A stretch of DNA of 64,000 nt from CAZAQV01 sp964487255. GTDB taxonomy: Bacteria > Myxococcota_A > Polyangia > Polyangiales > CAZAQV01. The stretch spans positions 248,001 to 312,000 of the forward strand of contig CAZAQV010000001.1 of the NCBI GenBank assembly GCA_964487255.1, in the 5' to 3' direction. How positions within the stretch are numbered: position 1 is the first letter of the stretch; each line of letters begins with the position of its first letter. Of this stretch, positions 25,666 through 33,228 are shown piece after piece. The notes below the pieces were generated by a model. It was not told where the DNA came from. It made no database searches and saw nothing but the letters and a program-made list of their open reading frames with translations. Both the position numbers and the translations under genes were made by a program.

Positions 25666-27075
25666 ATGACGCAGCCATCGGACGCAGCCTTGCTAGCTCT
25701 CGACCGGGTGCTTCACCGAGGTCAGTTGATTCGCGAACCCGACGTCCTGGACTCGTACAGCGCCGATGCGAGCGAGGTCGCGCCGCAGCGACCGGCTGCC
25801 GTGATTCGCACCGGCGAGCCCGCCGAGATCGCCGCGGTGCTAGAGCTGGCTTCGCTGCATGGTGTCCCGGTCACGGCCCGCGGTGGAGGGACTGGTCGTG
25901 TGGGTAGCGCGGTCCCGGTAGAAGGAGGGATCGTCCTCTCGCTCGAGGGTGCAAACGTGATCAAGGATATCGATCCCGAGCAAGGGATCGCCGTGGTGGG
26001 TCCTGGCGTCATCACGGGCGACCTTCATCGTGCGGTAGAAGAAGCGGGCCTGTTCTACCCGCCCGACCCCAACTCGTGGTCGACGTGTACGCTTGGCGGC
26101 AACATCGCGACCAATGCAGGTGGGCCGCGCGCGTTCAAGTATGGTGTCACGCGCGAGTACGTCCTCGGGCTACGCGCGGTGACCGGTGCGGGCACACAAC
26201 TGGACCTTGGTCGACGCACACGCAAAGGTGTGACTGGATACGATCTCACAGCACTCATGGTCGGTAGCGAGGGGACGCTCGGGATCGTGACGGAAGCCAC
26301 GCTCAAGTTGATCCCGAAGCCGCAACAGGTGTGTGCGTTGATGGTGTACGTGCCGTCTCAGGAGATGATTGCGAGGACGGTCTTCGCTCTGAGTACCCAA
26401 CGCATCGTCCCGCGCTGCGTGGAGTTACTGGACGAGGAGACGCTTGAGGTGGCGCGCAAGGAGGCTGGCCTTGATGTCCCCGCTGGGGCGCGAGCGATGC
26501 TACTGGTCGAAATCGACGGAGACGAACAGACGGTCGAGCGCGACTTGGAGCGTGTTGGCAACGAGCTACTCGAGCTTGGTGCGCTCGACATTTTCGTCGC
26601 CAGTACCCACTCTGACCGAGAGCGCGTTTGGACCTCTCGACGTGAGATGTCTCACTCATTGCGAAAGCTCGCGAATCACAAGATGAGCGAGGACGTCGTC
26701 GTTCCTGTGCCGCGACTTGGAGAACTGCTCGATCGCACGCGGGCGCTGGCCGAGTCGAGCGCCACCCGTCTGCCATCGTACGGACACGCAGGTGACGGCA
26801 ATTTGCACGTGAACTTTCTCTGGGACGATCCCGACGAATGGCCGCGCGTGCAGACGGGAATCGAGTCGCTCTTCCGCGACGTTATCGAACTTGGTGGAAC
26901 GCTGTCTGGCGAGCACGGTATCGGGGTGCTCAAGGCACCGTACCTACCACTCGAACACTCCCCCGAACTCATCGCACTCCAAGAGCAGATCAAATCGCTT
27001 TTCGATCCCAAAGGCGTACTCAACCCGGGGAAGATCTTCCCGGCAGGGGCCAAGAAATACCACGGCGCTTGCTAG
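25666..27075 (+). CDS. FAD-linked oxidase (glycolate oxidase GlcD / D-lactate dehydrogenase family)
   Basis: A 469-residue flavoenzyme. The N-terminal PCMH FAD-binding domain shows PVTARGGGTGRVGSAVP, GIVLSLEGANVI and GGNIATNAGGPRAFKYGVTREYVLGL, and GSEGTLGIVTEATLKL closes it. The C-terminal FAD-oxidase domain has HAGDGNLHVNF and the GTLSGEHGIGVLKAPYL motif, whose His residues act in substrate binding and metal coordination in this family. It oxidises a 2-hydroxy acid such as glycolate or D-lactate to the 2-keto acid, passing electrons to the membrane or a partner. GlcE and GlcF subunits are not adjacent, so single-subunit D-lactate dehydrogenase activity is equally possible. Confidence 0.9.
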   Translation: MTQPSDAALLALDRVLHRGQLIREPDVLDSYSADASEVAPQRPAAVIRTGEPAEIAAVLELASLHGVPVTARGGGTGRVGSAVPVEGGIVLSLEGANVIKDIDPEQGIAVVGPGVITGDLHRAVEEAGLFYPPDPNSWSTCTLGGNIATNAGGPRAFKYGVTREYVLGLRAVTGAGTQLDLGRRTRKGVTGYDLTALMVGSEGTLGIVTEATLKLIPKPQQVCALMVYVPSQEMIARTVFALSTQRIVPRCVELLDEETLEVARKEAGLDVPAGARAMLLVEIDGDEQTVERDLERVGNELLELGALDIFVASTHSDRERVWTSRREMSHSLRKLANHKMSEDVVVPVPRLGELLDRTRALAESSATRLPSYGHAGDGNLHVNFLWDDPDEWPRVQTGIESLFRDVIELGGTLSGEHGIGVLKAPYLPLEHSPELIALQEQIKSLFDPKGVLNPGKIFPAGAKKYHGAC

Positions 27076-27098
27076 GCGACGCGGACGCCTCGTCGAAG

Positions 27099-28103
27099 TT
27101 AGTCTTGCGCTTTGGACTTCTGAATCAGCGCCTGCTCGATTTGATTGAACAGCTTGACGGCGAACTGCTGAGATGGAGATGCCACGTAGGGGAGTTCAAC
27201 GACTCCGTCATGAAACTGAGACCGGAACTCCAAGCGGCCGTCTCCGTCGTCGTCATGTACCTGCACCAAGCTCTCCCGGCAGGCACCAACGTCAACAAGC
27301 CTCGCCCCCACAGCCGCGCAGTATTCGGTGTACCCGTCGTCGTCAATATCTCGAACGCCGAAGTGTCCGCTCGCGCCAACCCCAACACCACCGCCAAGGG
27401 TAATTTGGTTCTCCTTGCTCGGCCCAAACGCGACGGTGGCTTTGATGCTGGCAGCGGTGGCAGAAAGGTCCGCGCGACTGCCATACGAGCCATCGGGGTT
27501 TCGAAAGCCAGCTTTGGCAGTCGCCCCCGCGCCCCGCGTTTCGATCTGGATGTCGGCAAACTTCGTTTCGAACGTCGACTTCGTGTTGAGCAAGGCCGCC
27601 TCTGCGCCAAGCCCCGATCCGGAGTCCAAGTTGAGGGAAGCCTCTGCCTGCATGAGGCTCAGCGCGTGCCTCGCTGGGCCGTCTGCGACCACGGCCTTGA
27701 GCGCGGCAACTTCAACGCGGGTGGACGTCTTCTCCAGCGTCCCCTCCTTCACCGTACCGTTCTCAAACGAGCTTTGTGCAAGAGCCGACTCGACCATCGG
27801 GGAAGGATCGGGGCGCCCAGACTCCGAGAGCGGTCCCGTCCCGTGGTTATCGGCAATGATCAAGCCGTCGTCTGAAACTTCGATCTCGAGCAACTTGGTT
27901 GTGTGGGCATCGATTTTACCTGTGACTGGAAGCCCGTGGTGGAACTGGAGCTGCTTGAGTGCTTCCACCGTCTCCGCATCGAAGGTGCCGTCCGCATTGA
28001 TGCTCAGACCGAGATGCTCCAGTTGTCGGTTCATTGCTTCTTCGATCTTGCGGTCGCCCCAGCGGTCGAACCTGCCCTGATGTTGACGTTGAATTGGGTC
28101 CAT
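27099..28103 (-). CDS. Peptidoglycan-binding-domain protein with Gly-rich beta repeats
   Basis: A 334-residue protein without a signal peptide. Residues 15-75 are a peptidoglycan-binding type 1 fold (NADGTFDAETVEALKQLQFHHGLPVTGKIDAHTTKLL). The rest is a long Ala/Gly-rich region with regular short strands (ASLNLDSGSGLGAEAALLNTKSTFETKFADIQIETRG, LGGGVGVGASGHFGVRD), an Asp-rich loop (DIDDDGYTEY, HDDDGDGRLEF) that could bind calcium, and two Cys. The repetitive beta region resembles those in some bacterial cargo or toxin-delivery proteins, but no toxin motif is visible. The absence of a classical leader means export, if any, uses another route. It is adjacent to the parS cluster and read away from it. 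Confidence 0.75.
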   Translation of the reverse strand: MDPIQRQHQGRFDRWGDRKIEEAMNRQLEHLGLSINADGTFDAETVEALKQLQFHHGLPVTGKIDAHTTKLLEIEVSDDGLIIADNHGTGPLSESGRPDPSPMVESALAQSSFENGTVKEGTLEKTSTRVEVAALKAVVADGPARHALSLMQAEASLNLDSGSGLGAEAALLNTKSTFETKFADIQIETRGAGATAKAGFRNPDGSYGSRADLSATAASIKATVAFGPSKENQITLGGGVGVGASGHFGVRDIDDDGYTEYCAAVGARLVDVGACRESLVQVHDDDGDGRLEFRSQFHDGVVELPYVASPSQQFAVKLFNQIEQALIQKSKAQD

Positions 28104-28213
28104 GTGTGTGCTTCTTTCCTTTCAAGAGTTGTCCGATTGGATTTGAGACACTTCTCGGGTTCTACGCGCGAAGGTTGCGCGAGAAGTGTTCTGTGGGGAG
28201 AAACGTGCGCTCA

Positions 28214-28229
28214 TGTTTCACGTGCAACG
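28214..28229. promoter_or_regulatory. parS-like ParB-binding site 1
   Basis: TGTTTCACGTGCAACG matches the conserved bacterial parS sequence TGTTTCACGTGAAACA at 14 of 16 positions. Confidence 0.7.
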
Positions 28230-28269
28230 ATCTCCGCGTGATCGCTTAGGATCTGCCTGGATCTGGAGA

Positions 28270-28285
28270 TGTTTCACGTGCCGGA
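28270..28285. promoter_or_regulatory. parS-like half site 2
   Basis: TGTTTCACGTG is intact, but the right arm (CCGGA) departs from consensus, leaving 12 of 16 matches. It may be a weak or degenerate site; it counts mainly because of its two neighbours. Confidence 0.45.
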
Positions 28286-28350
28286 AAAGCCCCTGATCTC
28301 GCGACAGCAAAAAAGCGATCAAAATCAAGGGGTTAGCGCTGTGGAAAACC

Positions 28351-28366
28351 TGTTGCACGTGAAACA
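28351..28366. promoter_or_regulatory. parS-like ParB-binding site 3
   Basis: TGTTGCACGTGAAACA matches the parS consensus at 15 of 16 positions, the best in the window. Confidence 0.8.
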
Positions 28367-28558
28367 GATCTATCTGAGATCATAGATGAAGTTCAGGAAG
28401 ATCCGATTGCGTGCCTCCTTTTGTGAGCCCGAGCACGAGATGAAGCCCGTGACCGCGGTTTCTGTTTGCGGGTAAGGCTTGCACACACTATGTGCGCAGC
28501 GTGTTTTGGAGTGGAGCGAAAGCTCCCGTGGATGGGCAGCGCCCAGAAAAGAGGAAAA

Positions 28559-30619
28559 ATGCGTTATTTGCCGGTTGTTTGTGTGGCGATCGCCGCAGGA
28601 TGTAGCCCGGAGTCCATCGGGGAAGGGCCTGGAGGTTCAGGACCAGCAGAAGAGATCGTGGGCGAGAAGGGAGATCGGTGGAATTCCGAGAATGCCCCGA
28701 CCCGCTTCAACGACGATTTCGACTTCGTGCTGGCAGACCTTCCTGACAAGGGTGAGGCCCCGACGAAAGCCTGGCCGTCGAGCTACTTCCCAAACTATCA
28801 AGACAGCATCAACGATCGCTGGAACGGTTCGTCGGAACTTTCTCCGGCGGAGAAGTACGACAAGGCCTTCAACGGCTGGACGCCGGAGGCCGACTTTATG
28901 GACCTGCGCCCCTTTCGAGCGGGAGAGTCCGAAACCGGTGAATGGGACCCAGAGTACTATGAGAAGCTCGGGCCGCTCGCGAACTACATTTCCAACCACC
29001 GCAACGCATATGGGCAAAACCAGGGCAACCTAGACGCGCGAGATGGCGTGGACAGCGATGACGACGGCGAGATCGACGAGCTCGATGATAACGATGGCGT
29101 CGAAACGTGGTTTGGGCTTTGCCACGCATGGGTTCCGGCTTCGATTCTCGAAGATCGTCCTCTCAAGGCCGTCGAACACAACGGGGTGACGTTTGAGGTT
29201 GGAGATTTGGAGGCGCTCTTGATTTTGGCTTATGACCGAACGCCATCTTACGGAATTGGCGGGCGTTGTAACGATGGCACGGACGAGGAAGACAACGCTG
29301 TCGAACGCGACGAGCACGGCCGGGCTCTCAACGTCAAATGCCGGGACACGAACCCGGGTTCGTTTCACGTGATCCTTGCCAACTACTTGGGTAAGCACGG
29401 CCGCATGTTCGCCGAAGACGTAACCTACGACTTCGAGGTCTGGAACCAGCCTGTCGTGTCCTTCGAGGTCGACAGTATGACTGAGGTCTCCGTCGCAGAC
29501 GCGCATCGCCTTCTGAACTACGATGAGGACAATTGCTTCGAGATGGACGGAACACCGATCGATGGCTGTCAGTTTCTCGGCGATACCGACTACGCCTTCA
29601 ATCCTGATGCGACGACCCTCTATGACGTGCGCGTCAGCACCGGGTACATCGTCGAGTCTTGGCCCTCCACACAGCCCGCCGACCCAGACGACCACACGCG
29701 AACCAAGCGTTACACATACATTCTTGAGGTCGACGCAGACGGTAAGATCATCGGCGGCGAATGGTACGGTCGTTCGCGGACGGACCACCCAGACTTTCTC
29801 TGGAGCCCGCGAAAGCTCACGCGTTCAAGCGTCTCCAACCTCGACCTCGAGGATATTCGCATGCTGGTCCGCAAGTCTCGCGAAGACGTGACCCCCACCG
29901 AGGGCAAGGTCTTCAAGTCTGAGCCTGATGTCGCGATCCCAGACAACGACACCACGGGTGTGAGTGACACCATTGAAATCAGCGAGAGCTTCGACATCGA
30001 CGGGCTCAACGTGTCGCTGGACATCACGCACACCTACCGCGGCGATTTGGTGGTGGAACTCAGTAAGGGGAGCACGACAGTGACGCTTCACGATGGTGCC
30101 GGTGGCAGTCAGGACGACCTGGTGACCGCCCTCGCCGTGTCAGACTTCGACGGGCAGAGTGCGCAAGGAACCTGGACGCTGACCGTCAGGGACACGGCGC
30201 GCGTGGATACAGGCACGCTCAATAGTTGGTCCCTTGGCTTTCAAAATACCGAGCCACCCTCGCCCCGTGGCGGGACCTTTGAAAGCACCGCTCGGGTGGA
30301 TATACCCGACGGAGACCGTCAAGGGGTCACGACGTCGATCTCGGTTCCTAGTGGAACCCAAGGTGCGAAGGTTGAGGTCGCTTTCGATATCACCCACAGC
30401 TACATCGGTGACCTCGCTGTGTATGTCCAAGCGCCCGACGGCCAGTATTGGGAGTTGCACAACCAATCCGGTGGTCGGACCGCTGACATCCAACGCCGCG
30501 TCGAGTTGTCGCCAGGGGTCACAGGGCCAATCGAGGGCGAATGGAAGCTGTGGCTCTTCGATGTCTACGGGCAGTATGACGGCTACTTGAATCGCTGGTC
30601 GATCACGTTTTCCGACTAG
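28559..30619 (+). CDS. Lipoprotein with transglutaminase-elicitor domain and two proprotein-convertase P-domains
   Basis: A 686-residue protein from ATG 28559, chosen because AGAGGAAAA lies just upstream and the signal peptide then ends properly in the lipobox IAAGC. Residues ~90-460 match the transglutaminase-elicitor fold first known from oomycete GP42: WFGLCHAWVPAS with the likely nucleophile Cys188, and GSFHVILANYLGKHGRMFAEDVTYDFEVWNQPV with His and Asp candidates. Two P/homo B domains complete the C-terminus (DTIEISESFDIDGLNVSLDITHTYRGDLVVEL and VEVAFDITHSYIGDLAVYVQAP). It may cross-link or cleave proteins at the cell surface. It is likely an independent transcription unit downstream of the parS region. 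Confidence 0.85.
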   Translation: MRYLPVVCVAIAAGCSPESIGEGPGGSGPAEEIVGEKGDRWNSENAPTRFNDDFDFVLADLPDKGEAPTKAWPSSYFPNYQDSINDRWNGSSELSPAEKYDKAFNGWTPEADFMDLRPFRAGESETGEWDPEYYEKLGPLANYISNHRNAYGQNQGNLDARDGVDSDDDGEIDELDDNDGVETWFGLCHAWVPASILEDRPLKAVEHNGVTFEVGDLEALLILAYDRTPSYGIGGRCNDGTDEEDNAVERDEHGRALNVKCRDTNPGSFHVILANYLGKHGRMFAEDVTYDFEVWNQPVVSFEVDSMTEVSVADAHRLLNYDEDNCFEMDGTPIDGCQFLGDTDYAFNPDATTLYDVRVSTGYIVESWPSTQPADPDDHTRTKRYTYILEVDADGKIIGGEWYGRSRTDHPDFLWSPRKLTRSSVSNLDLEDIRMLVRKSREDVTPTEGKVFKSEPDVAIPDNDTTGVSDTIEISESFDIDGLNVSLDITHTYRGDLVVELSKGSTTVTLHDGAGGSQDDLVTALAVSDFDGQSAQGTWTLTVRDTARVDTGTLNSWSLGFQNTEPPSPRGGTFESTARVDIPDGDRQGVTTSISVPSGTQGAKVEVAFDITHSYIGDLAVYVQAPDGQYWELHNQSGGRTADIQRRVELSPGVTGPIEGEWKLWLFDVYGQYDGYLNRWSITFSD

Positions 30620-30763
30620 TCGCAGCGATCTGATCGCCCGGCGGTGGAACAAAGCAAGAGACCATATCCGGAGCATCTGGTGTTCGAAACGTGCACAAAG
30701 CCGTACCGGTTTCTGAAATCACTTGTGTTTTTGTTGGACCAGATGTTGCTTTAGATCTGGCTT

Positions 30764-31630
30764 GTGTTGATTGAGAGCGCACAACCGCCGGCTATAGATG
30801 AATCCCTCGCGTGGGATGAAGAGGGAACCGTTCCCGTGTCGCTTGGCACGGTTGCCGGGCGGTATGCGCTACAGCATGAACTTGGCCACGGAGGGATGGG
30901 CGCCGTTTTTTCTGCGCTCGACCTGCGTACGGACGAGACGGTCGCTGTGAAACTCATGGGCGACAAGCGTTCCTGCTCACGTAAGGAGCGCTTCTTGCGT
31001 GAAGCCGATGCGACCTTGGCGCTCCGGCACCCAAACATCGTTCGCTTGCTCGATTTTGGAATCGATGAACGCAATGGCTACTTTCAAGTTCTGGAGCTAC
31101 TCGTTGGAGAGACTCTCTTCGAAAGAATGACAGAGGGGGTTCCGCTGAGTGCGCGTGAAGCAACCAGTATCGTGCACGCTGTCTTGGGAGCGCTTCAATT
31201 GGCGCACCAACAAGGCATTGTTCATCGCGATCTCAAACCGGAGAATATCTTCTTGGCTCAAGAGAGTGGGGCTCTTGTTCCCAAGCTTATCGACTTTGGT
31301 ATCGCGCGCGAGCTTGGTTCCGTGGATCGCATCACGAGCGACGGGCTTGTTCTGGGCACGCCGCTTTATATGGCGCCTGAACAGATTCGCGGGAACGACG
31401 TTGGGCCAGCGGTTGATTTTTGGGCGCTTGGGATAATCACTTATCAGCTTGCATTTGGCGCGCGGCCGTTCCAATCACGCAATTTGCCAGACCTTTATTT
31501 TGAACAGACGAGGGGCCTCCGCAAGCTCCCTTTTGAGCACCCGCTTGGGGCGTTGATTCTTGCCTGTTTAAGCTTCGACCCGAACGTTCGCCTTTCCGCT
31601 ATCGGCGAGTTCTTCCCGGCTGTCGACTGA
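30764..31630 (+). CDS. Hanks-type Ser/Thr protein kinase
   Basis: A 288-residue kinase without a membrane segment. The Gly-rich loop LGHGGMGAVFSA, the catalytic Lys (VAVKLMG), the Glu of helix C (FLREADATLAL), HRDLKPENI, DFG (LIDFGIA), the activation-segment GTPLYMAPEQ and the FWALGIITYQLAFGARPF region are all present, so it should be active. The family phosphorylates Ser/Thr of proteins and is expanded in Myxococcota. It is shorter than many relatives because it has no sensor tail; the domain ends near FDPNVRLSAIGEF. The start is the GTG at 30764 (a TTG follows immediately). No clear substrate gene is adjacent. Confidence 0.92.
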   Translation: MLIESAQPPAIDESLAWDEEGTVPVSLGTVAGRYALQHELGHGGMGAVFSALDLRTDETVAVKLMGDKRSCSRKERFLREADATLALRHPNIVRLLDFGIDERNGYFQVLELLVGETLFERMTEGVPLSAREATSIVHAVLGALQLAHQQGIVHRDLKPENIFLAQESGALVPKLIDFGIARELGSVDRITSDGLVLGTPLYMAPEQIRGNDVGPAVDFWALGIITYQLAFGARPFQSRNLPDLYFEQTRGLRKLPFEHPLGALILACLSFDPNVRLSAIGEFFPAVD

Positions 31631-31697
31631 GCCGATTCGCGCGCAAAAAAAGCCTGTCTGATGCGCCTGTCGCGATCAGTGTGGTAAGCCAGCGCGC

Positions 31698-32534
31698 ATG
31701 GCGATCAAACCTGAGGCCGTCGGCCAGAGTACCGAGCCACTGACCCACAACTACCGCTGGCAGGACGTGGCGTTGTATGCCCTAGGCGTCGGCGCCAAGC
31801 GTGACGAGCTCGACTTTCTGTTCGAGGATCGAGGGCCGCAAGTTCTGCCGACGTATGCGGTGATTCCGGCCTACGAGGCCAACAAAGACCTCTTTGATGT
31901 GGTCGGCGGCGACATGAAAGGCGTCGTTCACGGCGGACAAACCATTCGCCTGCATCGTCCCTTCAAGCCTGAGGACACCCTGACCACGATTGGAAAGGTC
32001 GAGGGGATCTACGACCTTCGTAGAATGGCCACGTCGATCATCTCGACGCAGACCACGAACGGAGCAGGTGAGCTCGTTGCCGAAACAGAGTGGGAAATCA
32101 TCTACCGCTTCGACGGTGGCTTTGGCGGAGAGCCACCGCCTCGTCGTCCCAAAGCGCGGCCGCCGGAGCGTGACCCTGACTTTGTGCATGAAGAACGGAC
32201 TCTCCCCGAGCAGGCTCTGCTCTACCGGCTTTGCGGTGATTACAACCCGCTTCACGCCGACCCCAAACTGGCCGAAGAGGTCGGATTTGGCGCCCCCATT
32301 CTTCACGGACTGTGCACGTATGGATTCGTCGGTCGAGCGGTGCTCGCCAATTGCTGCGGCTCGGATCCATCGAAGTTCAAGGCGCTTTCAGGACAGTTTC
32401 GCAAGCCGGTGTGGCCCGGCGATACGCTCATCACCGAGGGGTGGCGCGAGGACGAGCGGGTGATCCTGCGCGTATCGACCAAAGAGCGCCCTGGTGAGTA
32501 TGTGGTCGCCAACGCCTGGGCTGAGGTAGCGTAA
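31698..32534 (+). CDS. MaoC-like double-hotdog enoyl-CoA hydratase
   Basis: A 278-residue protein of the peroxisomal multifunctional-enzyme type hydratase 2 family: a degenerate N-terminal hotdog and a C-terminal MaoC domain with the hydratase-2 motif YRLCGDYNPLHADPKLAEEVGFGAPILHGLCTYG holding the catalytic Asp and His. It hydrates trans-2-enoyl-CoA to (R)-3-hydroxyacyl-CoA. The C-terminus (FRKPVWPGDTLITEGWRE) is typical. A thiolase gene lies 0.7 kb downstream on the same strand, so the two fit fatty-acid or polyester metabolism. ATG start at 31698; length normal for the double-hotdog form. Confidence 0.9.
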   Translation: MAIKPEAVGQSTEPLTHNYRWQDVALYALGVGAKRDELDFLFEDRGPQVLPTYAVIPAYEANKDLFDVVGGDMKGVVHGGQTIRLHRPFKPEDTLTTIGKVEGIYDLRRMATSIISTQTTNGAGELVAETEWEIIYRFDGGFGGEPPPRRPKARPPERDPDFVHEERTLPEQALLYRLCGDYNPLHADPKLAEEVGFGAPILHGLCTYGFVGRAVLANCCGSDPSKFKALSGQFRKPVWPGDTLITEGWREDERVILRVSTKERPGEYVVANAWAEVA

Positions 32535-32566
32535 CAGTTGACGCGCAACGGGAAGTTGCTGTCCTG

Positions 32567-33109
32567 GTGCAATCGCTTTACGGTGATGAGCCCCGTGCGG
32601 TGCGAGACGCTTCTATGGCGCTGTTGGCAAAAACCAAGCACATGGACGATGCGAGGGTGCGCGCTCTGATGGGCGAGTTCGTAAGTGCCGTGCGCCGCAA
32701 GGGTTACGCGATTTCGGACGCGCGCCGCCTCGACTGGGTGCTCATCAACATGTTCAAAGACGCGGTCTTGGCAGGCCATGATCCGAGGCCATCGTTCGCC
32801 TTGCTCGCTTTGATTCGTCCCTTGCATCGCAAGCCATTTGTGGGCGGTGATGGGCTGAATCATGATGTGGAGGGCGCTGAGCGCACGATCGATGATCCGC
32901 AACTTTCTCGTCCAGCACGTTCGCCAGAGGGCGGACTGTCAGCGCAAGGGGTGGTCGACCTGCAAGAGCAACGTCGCGCAAGACATCGTGTCCCGGCGGC
33001 CGCCCGATGCGATTCGGGACCGTGTGCCCACCGTTCCACTCTCCGACGTAGAGGCGGTCACAATGGCATCTCGGCTTCGGCATGGTCTTCGGGTATTTCT
33101 GCCGGATGA
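32567..33109 (+). CDS. Hypothetical protein, C-terminal half doubtful
   Basis: A 180-residue frame from a GTG start. The first ~90 residues look coding: helical, regular codon use, ARVRALMGEFVSAVRRKGYAISDARRLDWVLINMFKDAVLAG. From about 32840 the translation becomes Arg/Pro/Ala-rich without structure, while another frame (32862-33218) on the same strand shows better coding character. The real protein may therefore be shorter, or a frameshift may join the two. I recognise no family. It lies between the hydratase and thiolase genes. Confidence 0.4.
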   Translation: MQSLYGDEPRAVRDASMALLAKTKHMDDARVRALMGEFVSAVRRKGYAISDARRLDWVLINMFKDAVLAGHDPRPSFALLALIRPLHRKPFVGGDGLNHDVEGAERTIDDPQLSRPARSPEGGLSAQGVVDLQEQRRARHRVPAAARCDSGPCAHRSTLRRRGGHNGISASAWSSGISAG

Positions 33110-33218
33110 CGCGCGTGCGTGCCAAGCCGAGCGCGAACTAGCTGCGCTGGGCTCAAAGCTCCAGTGCAGGGGACAGAGCGTGAGCGAGGGCATGGTGCCC
33201 GCTGCTCCAATGTTCTAA
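32862..33218 (+). CDS. Hypothetical protein overlapping the preceding frame
   Basis: A 118-residue frame starting ATG ATG at 32862. Codon third positions are mostly G or C, as in neighbouring genes, and the protein is a plausible small helical one with three Cys (RADCQRKGWSTCKSNVAQD, then LSDVEAVTMASRLRHGLRVFLPDD, and KLQCRGQSVSEGM). No signal peptide or known motif. It overlaps the preceding frame over about 250 bases, so at most one of the two is translated there unless a frameshift joins them. It ends 10 bases before the thiolase gene. Confidence 0.45.
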   Translation: MMWRALSARSMIRNFLVQHVRQRADCQRKGWSTCKSNVAQDIVSRRPPDAIRDRVPTVPLSDVEAVTMASRLRHGLRVFLPDDARACQAERELAALGSKLQCRGQSVSEGMVPAAPMF

Positions 33219-33228
33219 AACCCTAGGG

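Larger units (their letters stand above)
28104..28558. other. Intergenic region containing the parS-like cluster
   Basis: A 455-base gap between divergent genes. It holds a 10-bp inverted repeat (28148-28157 with 28180-28189, ACACTTCTCG/CGAGAAGTGT, 22 bases between), three parS-like sites within 153 bases (28214-28366) and an AG-rich ribosome-binding region just before the lipoprotein gene. The open frame that begins at 28466 is only an upstream extension of that gene. Confidence 0.6.

Noticed and set aside
29361..29376. parS-like word CGTTTCACGTGATCCT inside the transglutaminase gene
   Set aside because: Only 12 of 16 positions match and it is inside a coding sequence; the central TTTCACGTGA is likely chance, although a weak ParB site cannot be excluded.
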